In this document: one piece after another, positions 34,039 to 44,321 of the stretch | How positions within the stretch are numbered: position 1 is the first letter of the stretch | How the letters are laid out: each line of letters starts with the position of its first letter | Source: Prostheceraeus crozeri | Lineage: Eukaryota; Platyhelminthes; Polycladida; Euryleptidae | Length of the DNA stretch: 64,000 nucleotides | Assembly (NCBI GenBank): GCA_907163375.1 | Contig: CAJQUW010011534.1 | Span: 370,341-434,340 of the forward strand | Reading direction: 5' to 3' | The notes under the pieces: model-generated | The model's input: the letters and a program-made list of their open reading frames with translations, nothing else | Database searches by the model: none | What the model was told of the DNA's origin: nothing | Program-made: the position numbers and the translations under genes

Positions 34039-34875
34039 TAGGGATTGCAATCCCGACCCCGATTTTCCAAACCCGGTCATCGAGGATTTATCCTGGGATT
34101 CAACAAATTAATCACGAAAGCCACACTAAGTACATGTAGACTACATATATATGCTACATTATATGGCGGTTTGTTACTGATGATTCTAGTTCTAGTTTAA
34201 TTTAGAGTAATCTTACTAAAGGCACTCAATCTAAGACCTGCAAGTGCGTTTTTTCGATCATCACAGAATTTCACAGGAGCTGGATGGCAGATTGCATATG
34301 AGTTAACACATTGACAATTTTGATTTTGTCACTTTATACTTTCATGCTAAGTAATCTAGGGCTTACATGTAGCTAGGTCTATTTGCGATCTTCGTGCACA
34401 TAGATTTAGGCTACAAGACATAATAAATTGTATAGTTATTACCATCAAGAACGATGTATGATTACGAATAGTATACATGTATTTATGAATATGTTTATAA
34501 CAATCAGCAAAATATCCATTACAGTACAATAGCACATCAAATTGAGAACCGCTATGAGAATTCTAACAAATTAATTTAGATGTTTAGAAATTTTTGTTAT
34601 GATTCTAACAAATCCAATTCAATACCCAAATATAGTCTCACAAATCAAACTGAAATGCGCTATAAAAACCTAGCAAAACAGATAAAATTTTAACAAAATA
34701 ATCATCTAGTTTTTGATACAAAACATGTAATGGCATACAAAACAAATAATATAATCTGAAGAATTCTGAAATTAGGCCAAGAAAATCATAATTTCAATTC
34801 CCGGGATCACGCACCCTCTAATCCCGGGATTTCAATCCCGTGAAATGTATGAAAATCCCGGGATTGCAATCCCTA
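34039..34875. mobile_element. hAT-type non-autonomous element with perfect 8-bp target duplication
   Basis: The left end TAGGGATTGCAATCCCG and the right end CGGGATTGCAATCCCTA are 17-bp perfect inverted repeats. Each is itself partly palindromic (GGGATTGCAATCCC). Direct 8-bp copies of ACTGGAAG flank the element at 34031-34038 and 34876-34883, exactly the size made by hAT transposases. Near the right end, several more CCCGGGATT motifs form subterminal repeats (34799-34865), as hAT transposases use for binding. The interior (837 bp in total) has no transposase. It must have been moved by an enzyme encoded elsewhere. Confidence 0.88.
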
Positions 34876-35616
34876 ACTGGAAGGGAATGAATAGCAATGT
34901 AAAAAGTATGAATGAAGTAGAAACTGAAGGAATGAACTGCGGCGTTGTCAGTTCATATACTAGAGGCAGTGATGTCTGGGAACTACGGCACTACCTAAAT
35001 GATTTTGCTACGATGTGTGGAACTGTGAAAACAGACCATATAGGCCTAAGCTAGATGTGATGTCTCATACTCATGATTGGTTACAGTATTGTTTATAGTT
35101 AGTTACCAAAACCAACAACCATCGGTCTGATTGACCCTTTAACATAGGGACTTTGTTATTATTGAAGACATTGGTAATCGTTCATTATCGTTAGCTGAAG
35201 ATTGAATAGGCCTAACTTTTTATTATGTGTACGAGCATTATCTTAGAGGTTGTCGGGTAATTAAGAGCGCATTTAAGTGCTTATAGCACTCTATACGTAA
35301 CTAGAAATACAACTCAGTGATATTATAGTCGCTTAGGCCCTCTATGTCTAACGTTCTGTATGAGTATTAACAAATAAGCAATATAGGGAGGCCTGTCCTA
35401 ACAAATACAGATAATTTTGCCTACGTACACACTCAATTTTCCCATGGGATGCCAACACTGACTTGAAAGAGCACGTACTAGAGGCACCTCTCGAAATAAC
35501 AGTTAAGGGATGCTGCTACATTAATGTAAATTGTAAACTGCTTCCACCATCACCCAGCGTTTTTGCTACTTCCTTGAAGTTGCGCAAAATCTACAATTCT
35601 GTTATTTTCCTTGCAG

Positions 35617-36104
35617 ATGGGTGCTCCTCACATATGACTGCCGTGTGCCTCGGTGCCTTGTCCGTCTATCTTCGACTCTTCCTTGATTTTAACATTCAAA
35701 TGTACTTCCCCGACTTTCCTTCTTATCCGCGTCTCATCATAGAAGAAAGGAATGAAATTCAACGCAGAAATCTTCCTAATCTCATTGATGAAAGGGACGC
35801 CTTAGAAAGAGAGAAGCGGAGAAGTAAGTTGGAAGAAAAGGACGGATTTAAGCCGGTTTGGCCTGGCAATCGGCCACCAGAGCGCCAAGCTCAAACAGTT
35901 CAGCATGTGGTGGAAGAGAATAATCTTGATTCTCCGGACTTAAAGGATGACAAAGATATGTCTTCTTATGTGAAAACATTCTTTAATTGGATGTTTATTT
36001 TATCCATTCTTATGGTGATTGGCGTTTTATTCCGGAAAGGTTATGTTTTACGTTTCATTGCCTTTCTATATCGCCGTCAACATTCAGTTTTTCACAACGT
36101 TTAG
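35617..36104 (+). CDS. C16orf89: Last coding exon of the C16orf89 (UPF0764) homologue
   Basis: The acceptor TTATTTTCCTTGCAG ends at 35616. Joined to the G left by the exon at 9192-9353, the first bases complete the Asp of DGCSSHMTAV. This is the strongly conserved DGCSSHNTA signature of the family, followed by a helix resembling the family's ALGGxLR segment (ALSVYLRLF). Vertebrate proteins end soon after this point. Here about 120 more residues follow: a Glu/Arg-rich stretch that is probably helical or coiled-coil (ERNEIQRRNL to RSKLEEKDGF), a polar linker, and near the C-terminus one membrane-spanning segment (WMFILSILMVIGVLF) followed by basic residues. The stop is TAG at 36102. The nearest AATAAA is at about 36694. 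The frame upstream of 35617 is intron. Family membership is an inference from motifs. The membrane extension is seen directly, and its role is unknown. Confidence 0.86.
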
Positions 36105-38060
36105 AATGACTAATCATGCTACTTATTTTATTTTAATAAGTAACATGATGTGTTCCATATTGTGTATTATAGGGATGTAATATGGAAAGACACACAACGC
36201 TGTCTCGTTGAGAAATCCATCTTGCGTCAAAACATATCAGTAGGAAATTAAAGGAGCTCCCGTTGCCAACATATCATAACTGGAATGTTGAATTGCATTT
36301 CAGCTTCCATCAAAATTATCGACTGCTCCGATCTCACCAATTCCATGTGCAAGTCAGTTCACTTGGCGCGTCGTATTTCGGTGTTGTTTTTATATCTATG
36401 ACGAATGTTGTCGAATCATGACATCGCTTTGATGAGGACACTGATGTTATCGTTGATCTTATAACGAAGGTTTCACAGACTGGTAAAGAATAGACCGCTG
36501 TGGTATTTGGCTATTAATAGAAATTTTCATATTGTTGACGTGGTATAAGGTTTCTTATGATGAGTTTGATCATCCTGATTGTATTCTGATAGAAACAGAC
36601 ATGGAACCGGGCCGTCAGACACTAAAAAATTAGACCATGAATTCCAAGCTGTTGTTCGCAGTCGTATAATGAAGCACATGAGACACTAATGATAATAAAT
36701 CATTCATTTATTCAATGCTTGAGAATTGCCCTCGATATTAATACAGATACTTTTCAGATCCAATATCCTGTTTAGGGCTTACTGAGATTTCTGAAGCATA
36801 CAGACGGCTTCAGTGGAAATAAAATCACATGAGTCTGCATGTATTCGAAATGACATAGCTCCGTGTCTAGTATGCAGTACAGCTCCTTCTTTCATTGATC
36901 TAGAACTTCAATTCGCCTCTTTCATACATTTTAGATTGCTGAACAATTTTTACTTATGAATGTACTCTGAAATCGAAGGGAAATTCTAGTCGGTAGAAGT
37001 GATTACAAGAATTAGATTTTTCTCAGCATTGTTGATCGATTATGGATGCTTAATCAGGAAGAAATATACAAATGTTCATCTCATAGAAACAATTGCAGAC
37101 TTGATGATGGATTGCAAACTCTGCTCGGTTCCATCTCTTCGTATTGAGAATTATGAAGGCTTGTAGTTTCATGTGAATAATTAAATGACATTTTTAAATG
37201 AAGGATCATCGTCATAGAAAAATTGATGAAATCTTAAAATAGTCTTTCCTCATGTCCACCGTGCTTTTTGCGGAACAGTAACACAATTCATTCATCAAAA
37301 AAAATGTATACATATTTTAAATGTTCTTCATATCTTCATACAGCACATACTTTTCTTTCTGTTGAAGTAAGTGGTCACAAGTTTTTAATAATACGTGGTA
37401 GTGCATCAAGAAATGTTCGGAAAGCTCCAATCAGGTTAATGTCATAAATTGACTTAAATTAGCTAGGGAGACCTGTATCAAATATTCTGACAGCGCGGAT
37501 GATGAGAAGCACTTCAGCCATTTGACGATTTATTTTCTCATCACCTTGAAGTGTAAAGTGCGTCAATTTTGTTCAGTTCATCGATGTTTTCTATTGGTTT
37601 TTGTGATGACGGCCTTCCTGTTGATATAAAAGCATTTTTATTGGACAAACCGTTTTTCGAGTTTGTCTGACTGTAAATATCGTGTACATAGAAGATGGTG
37701 CTGATCGTTGGCGCAAGCCTTGTATGTGCAATCATGTGACTGAATTCCAATGTAATTTTTGTATTAATTACAATACAGGTGAATGAAACAAAACAGCTTT
37801 CAATATGTGAACCTCCTTGGAAGAATGTATGGCCATTTCTAAGGACGCCGGGTCTCAGTGAAAGTATATCTTGTCATGAAACTTATGTAAGCTTGATTAT
37901 TAAGTTAGCGGTTCTGTTCTTGATTTTTAAGCTGAAGCTGGATATGAGTTTCTCAGGAGCGGATCTTTAATTATTAACGTATGTCCAATTTTCTTAGACC
38001 ATTGTGAAAAGCAATGACGCCTACAAATTGCAGCTATTTAAAATGATTGAAATAAACAGT
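36105..38060. other. 3' flank of the C16orf89 homologue
   Basis: Contains the presumed 3' UTR, with AATAAA near 36694. No further gene or element recognised to 38060. Confidence 0.45.
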
Positions 38061-38065
38061 AGATA

Positions 38066-38160
38066 AAATTGTGCAGAATGTGTGCGGCTGGTAGGACTCT
38101 AACCTACGATCAGCCAGGAGCGGTAACTGGAAGTACATGCAAGTCTTTGAGCAGAGATAT
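38066..38160 (-). repeat. tRNA-derived SINE fragment
   Basis: On the minus strand GATCGTAGGTTAGAGTCCTA then CCAGCCGCACA is a diverged copy of the tRNA T-arm half seen at 12333-12362. It is one of at least three fragments of this SINE in the window. Confidence 0.55.
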
Positions 38161-38182
38161 AGAAAATGCCTTGACCGTGCAT

Positions 38183-38392
38183 TATAAAATAATTAGAAAA
38201 TCTGGGAATAGGCCAAGTGTTTATATTGATAGAAAATATAAAAATGTATGAATTAGAAAAATCTAGGAGTTTGTAATAATAATAGCAATAATTTTTTTTA
38301 GTAATAATAATAATTTTTCTAATTCATACATTTTTATATTTTCTATCAATATAAACACTTGGCCTATTCCCAGATTTTCTATATTATTTTAT
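38183..38392. repeat. Near-perfect inverted repeat, 69-bp arms, AT-rich loop
   Basis: The arms 38194-38262 and 38313-38381 are almost identical inverted copies (both contain GGGAATAGGCCAAGTGTTTA and ATGTATGAATTAGAAAAAT). Weaker pairing extends outward by about 10 bp. The 50-bp loop is TAATAATAAT/T-rich. The motif TTTGAGCAGAGA stands on both sides (about 38146 and 38392) and might be a flanking duplication. It would form a cruciform. Confidence 0.8.
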
Positions 38393-39230
38393 TTGAGCAG
38401 AGAACCTGGCCGCTGATACATAGGCTAAGATAATTTTCCTCCAAAAATTGACTTTTATATTGCATGATGCGAAATTGAATTTGCAATCATGGCGGACGAA
38501 TTGATCAGTACAGAGCTTCGCTTTAATTGGAATTATTCAGCAAGTGGATTTAAAAACCAGCGCGTTCTGCACACAACAATCAGTTGTAATTTCTGCATGA
38601 TTTAGCGGGATAAATTAGTTTCGTTGGCAGTGTAGCTTCCTTTGCCAGTACGAGTCGCAACTGAGGTTTCGAAAGCGGTCACGCGCTTGTAGGCCTACAA
38701 TAAGAATTACTTCTGTATGTTTGCGAAGGCCTACCTCAAAATTGCATTCAGTTGACTCATGCAGTTTGATTGAATCTCACCCTGGGATTGGAATCCAGAT
38801 GCATGCTCTTCCTAGTTGTGAAACTTAAAATCTTTTGACATAATTGGTTTAACCGATTCACTTTTAAGGAAACCTATTTATCAGATAATGTTACGGAGAA
38901 AGTGGACCAAACGTGTTGCTGATGTTAGTCCAATGTTTCACTTTTGTGCCATACTCGAATGAAATCCATTTTCATATATCGAATGACCATTTTTCAAAGC
39001 TAACACTATGTAATAAAATTCTTTCTCACATTCAGGATATTAATTCCGCCTCACCGCGGCCGACGGGTATATTACCTGTCTGAATGTCTATGCAAAAACG
39101 CGGGCGACCCGTCGTTGTAGGCATATGCGGTCTGTCTTTGTCAACATGAATCATACTGTAAACGATCGTATGAGGATGCATACGCTTGCCTAATACAAGC
39201 GTGTACAACTATTCGGTCCGTTGACTGACT
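38393..39230. other. No recognised gene
   Basis: AT-rich, with no family motif in any frame. Confidence 0.4.
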
Positions 39231-39506
39231 ATGATCAAGCATGTATACAAGGTCGTGATGACTCATAATCTTTCCATCATTTATAACCTTGGTAGAAATC
39301 AAAAAAGCTGCCTCTCTGAATTAAGTCATCTGTCTGAGCCTCTCAACACTTCGAAAATCATGACTCCAAAACGCCGTGCATCGCAAATGTACGCCTACGT
39401 CAAACTCCCATTTGGTCAATCTATTCCCGAAAATGTGGAAATTTTTGAATCTGACGACGAAGGAACGTCCTCAAGTGCATCCGATGACGAATTTCAACTG
39501 CACTAA
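39231..39506 (+). CDS. Possible 3' exon of an unknown gene with an acidic C-terminus
   Basis: A 91-codon open frame. The second half (from ATG at about 39360) reads MTPKRRASQMYAYVKLPFGQ and ends in an acidic, serine-rich tail (ESDDEGTSSSASDDEFQLH) with typical casein-kinase-2-like sites. A TAA stop and, about 135 bases later, AATAAA (near 39642) make a terminal exon plausible. The exact acceptor is uncertain, and no family was recognised. It could also be a chance frame. Confidence 0.3.
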   Translation: MIKHVYKVVMTHNLSIIYNLGRNQKSCLSELSHLSEPLNTSKIMTPKRRASQMYAYVKLPFGQSIPENVEIFESDDEGTSSSASDDEFQLH

Positions 39507-39783
39507 GTGCGTAATTAAACTTGTCTTTTTGTAGTGAGTTTAGCAGATTTGTTCATAAAATCAAATGCCTTTCAATGAAGCCTTTTTTAATTTTAGTCTT
39601 TCAATCAAACCTGCTGTGATATTCCATAAAAAGTAATAAATCATTGAAAAAGCGCCGATGCTGCTAAGTGAATAGCCGACGCGAGCGGGTTCCCGAATAT
39701 CGCTCATCGTACAGGGAATTTAGGCTTTTCAAATATCAAAAAATTGTGATGATAAAATGAATTGGACATTGTTTCTAATCGAT
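39507..39783. other. Spacer before the piggyBac insertion
   Basis: Contains the AATAAA near 39642. Otherwise nothing recognised. Confidence 0.4.
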
Positions 39784-39801
39784 TTAACCCTTAGGCTACG
39801 A

Positions 39802-39824
39802 AGGGTGGTTCTGAGAGCCACCCT
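39802..39824. repeat. Subterminal palindrome of the piggyBac left end
   Basis: AGGGTGGTTCTGAGAGCCACCC plus T, a near-perfect hairpin. The right-end partner is at 42186-42208. Confidence 0.85.
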
Positions 39825-40255
39825 GTGCTGTTTTCGTGAGTATTACTCAGTTTGTTTCAATCAGTGACAAATCCTTTCATGACAATTTTCTTAGATATAT
39901 TAGCAAACGATTTGTGATGATCTAGCGACCGTTGTTCATTAATTGTTCATTGACCGTTGAATCAGCGCAGTTCTTTTGGGTTCTACCCATTTACAGAGGC
40001 GTACGACCTGGCTTGCAAAGATTGACATTTATAAGACAGACAACAGAAAGAGGTATAGAGAATGATGACGCGTCGATGTCGAGGCGTCAGAACTGGAGTG
40101 CGAAAAGGTCAGCAAAAGTGCACGCGCTAAGGTGCACGCCAGAAGCAGAACGAACGCTCGTCTGACCGGCCGATCTGAGCGATGCTCCATGATGCTAGGT
40201 CAAAGCCAATCGATGGCGCAACCCTACACATTGTCAGTTACTGTCATTCTCAATC

Positions 40256-42091
40256 ATGCGACCGCAACGAGAGGCTGCTCGACTGGCTCAAGCTGCACTA
40301 TTCGGAGCAACAGAATCGGACTCAGAAGTAGATGGTGATTCAGACCAGGAAGATAACGTGGAGCACATTGTAGATGTTCACGATGATTCGGCATCGAGTG
40401 AGGATAATACGAGTGATGAAGATGTCCCAGTGCCACGACGACGCGTTGGCGGAGGAAGAGGGCGAGGATTACTTGTTTCGTCTCAACAACCGGCTGTGCG
40501 CGGTCGTGGACGAGGTTTTGTACCTCGACAGGCACAAACAAATCCCTACAACGATAAGAATGGTTACTTGTGGTCACCTGAACCACCTCAACAGAGAGGT
40601 CGACGCGATGCAGCAAATGTTGTTCACGTTGGTGGAGGGAAACCCGAACCAGGTGCAGTGAAGAACACCATTTTGGAGACCTGGTCACTTTTCTTCCCGG
40701 ACACTATGCTCATGCAAATTGTTCATTTTTCTCAGATGAAAGCAAATGCTCTGGGTATTGAAGTTCAGTTGACTGTTGTCCAGCTTAAAGCTTACTTTGG
40801 AATTCTGTACTTCAGAGGGGTTTTCGGCGATCAGAAGATTCCTATCGAGCAACTTTGGAGTGAGAACTACAACACGTTCTACCGCACAACTATGAGTCGC
40901 AACTTATTCCAAACTTGGAACCGTGTATTGCGATTCGATGATTCAGAGCTCAGAGAAGACCGGAAGAAAACAGATTCATTTGCTGCCTTGAGAGACATCT
41001 GGTCTGAGTGGAATGAAAGACTCCGTATTTTCTACAAAGCCAGCCATTCAATCACCATTGATGAACAACTGGTCGCGTCACGTTGTCGCTCACCACACCG
41101 GATCTACAATCCGTCAAAACCGGGAAAGTATGGCGAGCTTGTGAGATGGTGCACAGATGCTAAGAACAGGTATTTCTTGAATGGCAGCCCACTAACTAAA
41201 CGTCCGGAAGACAGTGTCGCGGCTGAAGTTCACAAAGAGTCAAATCGAGCAAAATCACTTGTGATGAATTTGTGTGGACCGTTCTTCAACGACGGAAGAA
41301 ATGTCACCGGGGACAGATTCTTCACTTCGATGGATGTTGCTACTGAACTGCTGAACCGGAACACCACGTATCTCGGAACAATGCAGAAAAATAAGAGGGA
41401 CATTCCGGCGATCTTGCATGAACCACGGGAGCAATTTGACTCAATCTTCGCATTCGGTGGCGACCGGAAGAGACTCACAGTCCAGTCCTATCAAGTCAAA
41501 CCAAAGAGGAAGGTTTATCTAATATCCTCTATGCATCACTCTGCTGAAACACTACCTGATGGCAAGAGAAAGAGCAACATGCAGCTCTACTACAACGAAA
41601 CCAAAGCAGGCGTTGATGTAGTGAACGAAATGTGCAAGGCCTACTAGGTCAGGACTCGAGTTCACAGGTGGCCCATGGTCCACATGCACAACATGTTGGA
41701 TGTGACTGGGATCAACGCCTACACCATCTTCAACATGTCCCTACCAGACTGGACAACGGTTGTGGAGAGCAAGCGACGTCGACAGTTCCTACAACAGCTT
41801 GCTACCGAGTTAGCCAAAGATCACATGCTGCTCCGACTGCAGGAACCTATCGGACTTTCAACGGAGCTTGTCAACCTGATCACCAAAGCAACAGGTCAGC
41901 AAAATCCACGTCGATAAGCACCTGTGCAAGAAGGCCAAGAAGCACCGCAGTTAAGATGCGCCAGGTGCAAAGACAGTGGCAAGCCAACTCGCGACTGTAA
42001 CAAAACTCGTCACAGATGCCGAGAGTGTGATGCACCAGCTTGCGGGCGACACACTCTCGTGGCCCAGGTGGTTTGTTCAAACTGTATGTAA
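40256..42091 (+). pseudogene. piggyBac transposase (PGBD-like) with two in-frame stops
   Basis: The transposase that would excise and integrate the element at TTAA. ATG 40256 opens a 463-codon frame. It has an acidic N-terminus (about residues 18-56), an Arg/Gly-rich linker, then the DDE_Tnp_1_7 core. The three catalytic aspartates are present: D269 in SITIDEQLVASRCRS, D353 in VTGDRFFTSMD and D454 in TKAGVDVVNEMC. A TAG at 41645 interrupts the gene. The same frame then continues (HRWPMVHMHNMLDVTGINAY) to a second stop, TAA at 41915, and on to a cysteine-rich C-terminal domain (CARCKDSG, CRECDAPACGRHT, CSNC) ending at TAA 42089. Total length is 611 codons, normal for the family. With only two point stops and no frameshift, this copy died fairly recently. 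Confidence 0.93.
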
Positions 42092-42185
42092 ACTTTACTG
42101 AAATAGGCATTCGTTTTGTTGACATGTTGTTTTGTTCCTTATGTTTGGTATTAAACATGAAACTCACTGGAAAACTTGTTTTTTT

Positions 42186-42208
42186 AGGGTGGCTCTAAAA
42201 GCCACCCT
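42186..42208. repeat. Subterminal palindrome of the piggyBac right end
   Basis: AGGGTGGCTCTAAAAGCCACC plus CT, the partner of the palindrome at 39802-39824. Confidence 0.85.
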
Positions 42209-42304
42209 TGGTAGCCTAAGGACTATTAAATACCTTGGTAGCTTAAGGGTTAAATCAAAAATTTACTTGGAAACTGAAAACCAGTAAAAATTTTACCGAA
42301 GAAT

Positions 42305-42310
42305 TTTATT
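42305..42310 (-). promoter_or_regulatory. Possible polyadenylation signal, minus strand
   Basis: AATAAA on the minus strand, about 35 bases past the stop codon of the candidate exon at 42343-42474. Confidence 0.35.
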
Positions 42311-42342
42311 AAGAAATCAAAAGAAAACAGTATTAAATTTTT

Positions 42343-42474
42343 TCAGTGTTGAACAGCCATATCTTTCTGGGAAACTCCTGCAGAATCCTCGTCCTCTTCG
42401 GTATCCAAATCCGATCTGACGTCAGTGTTGGTGTCGTTTGGTGGCTTCAACTTTCCTCAAAAGAAGGAACTCAG
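42343..42474 (-). CDS. Possible 3' terminal exon of an unknown minus-strand gene
   Basis: On the minus strand CATTTTCTCTTTTGCAG makes a strong acceptor just before 42474. An open acidic reading (SDLDTEEDEDSAGVSQKDMA) ends in TGA (42343-42345), with AATAAA shortly after. That reading would need a GAG acceptor at about 42456, because a TGA blocks it when it is read from the CAG site. From the CAG site a different, shorter reading (EFLLLRKVEATKRHQH, stop at 42422) is open. No family was recognised, and it may be chance. Confidence 0.25.
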
Positions 42475-42479
42475 CTGCA

Positions 42480-44054
42480 AAAGAGAAAATGAATGAATTT
42501 GACGCAAGAATTTGCTTTTGGAGGTTGCTTTGTCCGATTATAATTTTTCATATTTTACATTTGGAAAGTAAATCCTGCGGACGCATTCACTATACAGTTG
42601 ATCTCTTGCTTTAATACTTCACGACTTTCTTCTCCTCATAATGATATTTTCGTTTTATGAAAATGTTTTCTTCTCTGTTCAAATTCCAAAATCAAATGAG
42701 GGCTAAATTGGATTTTTAGATTAAGGAAATCCTAAACAATATCCGAAAATGAAAAATTCTATTAAATTAATTCAGATATTTTACAATAAGAACTTCCCTA
42801 TCAATAATCAAAAACTTGCAATAAAAAATTTGACTGAAGAAAGATTTCAAAAAAGTCATTACTTTTTCATGTCTTGATATAAAAGTGTATTTTCGAAAAA
42901 ATCATATCTTGAAATGAAAATATATTTTCTCGTGATGATAAAGATGTACTAATTTTAAATATTCTATACCTAAGAAATGAAAATTTTGAAAATAGTGAAA
43001 ATCAATAGCAAAGTATGTCACACTTTCTCAGAGCCATCTCCTTTTTCATTATCAATATCACTGAATTTTAGATGTATCACTGGTCTAGATTTTACTGAGT
43101 CACTGTCATTTTAGAAATCGTCGCAAGCAACAAGTTGAAAAGAATAGTAGTCCACTTCACACAGACTAGACATGACCAGCAGATATCAAGTTGGGAACAA
43201 ATACACATTTTTGAAACTTCAAATCCGAATATTTTTCCTTTAAATTGTCAAAGCACAGCATATCAATATGAAAAAATTGACTATTCAAAAATTCAAAAAA
43301 TCGGACATAAATATTGCATTCATCAATAGTAAAATATAAGCGTGCTGTAAATGGATGACCTCAACATCAATTTATGTTCTTTCAAAATTATTAATGTGCG
43401 CCGGACATCACAGAAAACAGGATCATCGAACTTTTATACCGAAGATGATTTTCGATCGTTCCACAAAACCGTTAAGATAAAATGAGATGGCGCATATTTT
43501 CAAATCAATAGGAGTCAGTCAAACAGATAATCATATCAGTAACCAAAACATAGCATTGTGCAAAGACATCCCGTTGCCTTGCAATGCGATTGTAACAAAC
43601 GTCCACCGGAAAGACGCTGCGGAATGATGGAATTCAAAATACGATTACAATCCAAAACTGACACACAATTTCATAGCTTGGTGGCGCTGAATTTCAAAAA
43701 GTCAGGCGAACACTTCAGTTTGCATCAATTACATATAATTTTGTGTCAGCGTTTCCAGAAATTCGAAATTAGATGTTTATCTTTCGTCAAAATATCTCCA
43801 ACATATAAAGAACACCCTTTATTCAAAATAGAGTGGACAAGTGTCTTTTTTGATGATCATAGGTTTCAGGACAGTTTTCATACTTATTTCTTAGTCAACA
43901 AAACTATGTTTATTATCGCTACATATTGCATGACAGGAATTCTATTAATTAGTATATTCTTTTATTCCATCATTTCGGTAATTCATTTAAAAACGTATTC
44001 TCAATTTTTTTTCTAATTAAGTAAACGGTAATAGAGAATGACTCGTTTTGTAGG
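42480..44054. other. No recognised gene
   Basis: Very AT-rich. A 152-codon plus-strand frame (43558-44016), with a cysteine-containing start and a hydrophobic C-terminal stretch, matches nothing I know. It is a weak gene candidate. Confidence 0.35.
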
Positions 44055-44321
44055 TGGAAAAGACATTCTTCTTTGCTCGGCGCTTCGTCCGTTCTTGTGA
44101 AAGACCTGTGCCCGTATTAACAATCTGTCGGTAATCCTACTGTGAATTACCAACAGCAGTTGGTAACTTTCACAACAGCTCAGTTCATGGTATTAACAAA
44201 CTGACAGTAACATTCACAGTAGCTCTTCACTGGTTACTGCCATCGGCCAATCAGAATTCAGCATTGACTCCTTGGTCGATCACATCTTTATGAGACACAT
44301 GTTAACTATGACTGATGTACA

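Larger units (their letters stand above)
9354..35616 (+). other. Giant intron (26.3 kb) of the C16orf89 homologue
   Basis: The donor GTGAGT at 9354 and the acceptor TTATTTTCCTTGCAG ending at 35616 leave matching phases: G from exon one plus AT from exon two gives the Asp of DGCSSH. The interior holds MITEs, hairpins, SINE fragments, LINE relics on both strands and a hAT-type insertion, annotated separately. No alternative exon that would fit between the two in phase and homology was recognised. Confidence 0.8.
39788..42249 (+). mobile_element. piggyBac element, complete, 2,462 bp
   Basis: The target TTAA is present at 39784-39787 and 42250-42253. The termini are CCCTTAGGCTACGAAGG on the left and, read inward, CCCTTAAGCTACCAAGG on the right, the CCC(T/A) start usual for piggyBac. 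Just inside each end is a 23-bp palindrome (39802-39824 AGGGTGGTTCTGAGAGCCACCC and 42186-42208). The right end carries two copies of the terminal motif in tandem: the outer CCCTTAAGCTACCAAGG, then 11 bp, then CCTTAGGCTACCAAGGGTGG. The outer copy looks like an added or duplicated tip. One transposase gene lies inside. Confidence 0.93.

Noticed and set aside
40254-40688. 144-codon minus-strand frame opposite the piggyBac N-terminus
   Set aside because: Shadow of the Arg/Gly- and Asp/Glu-rich piggyBac coding strand.
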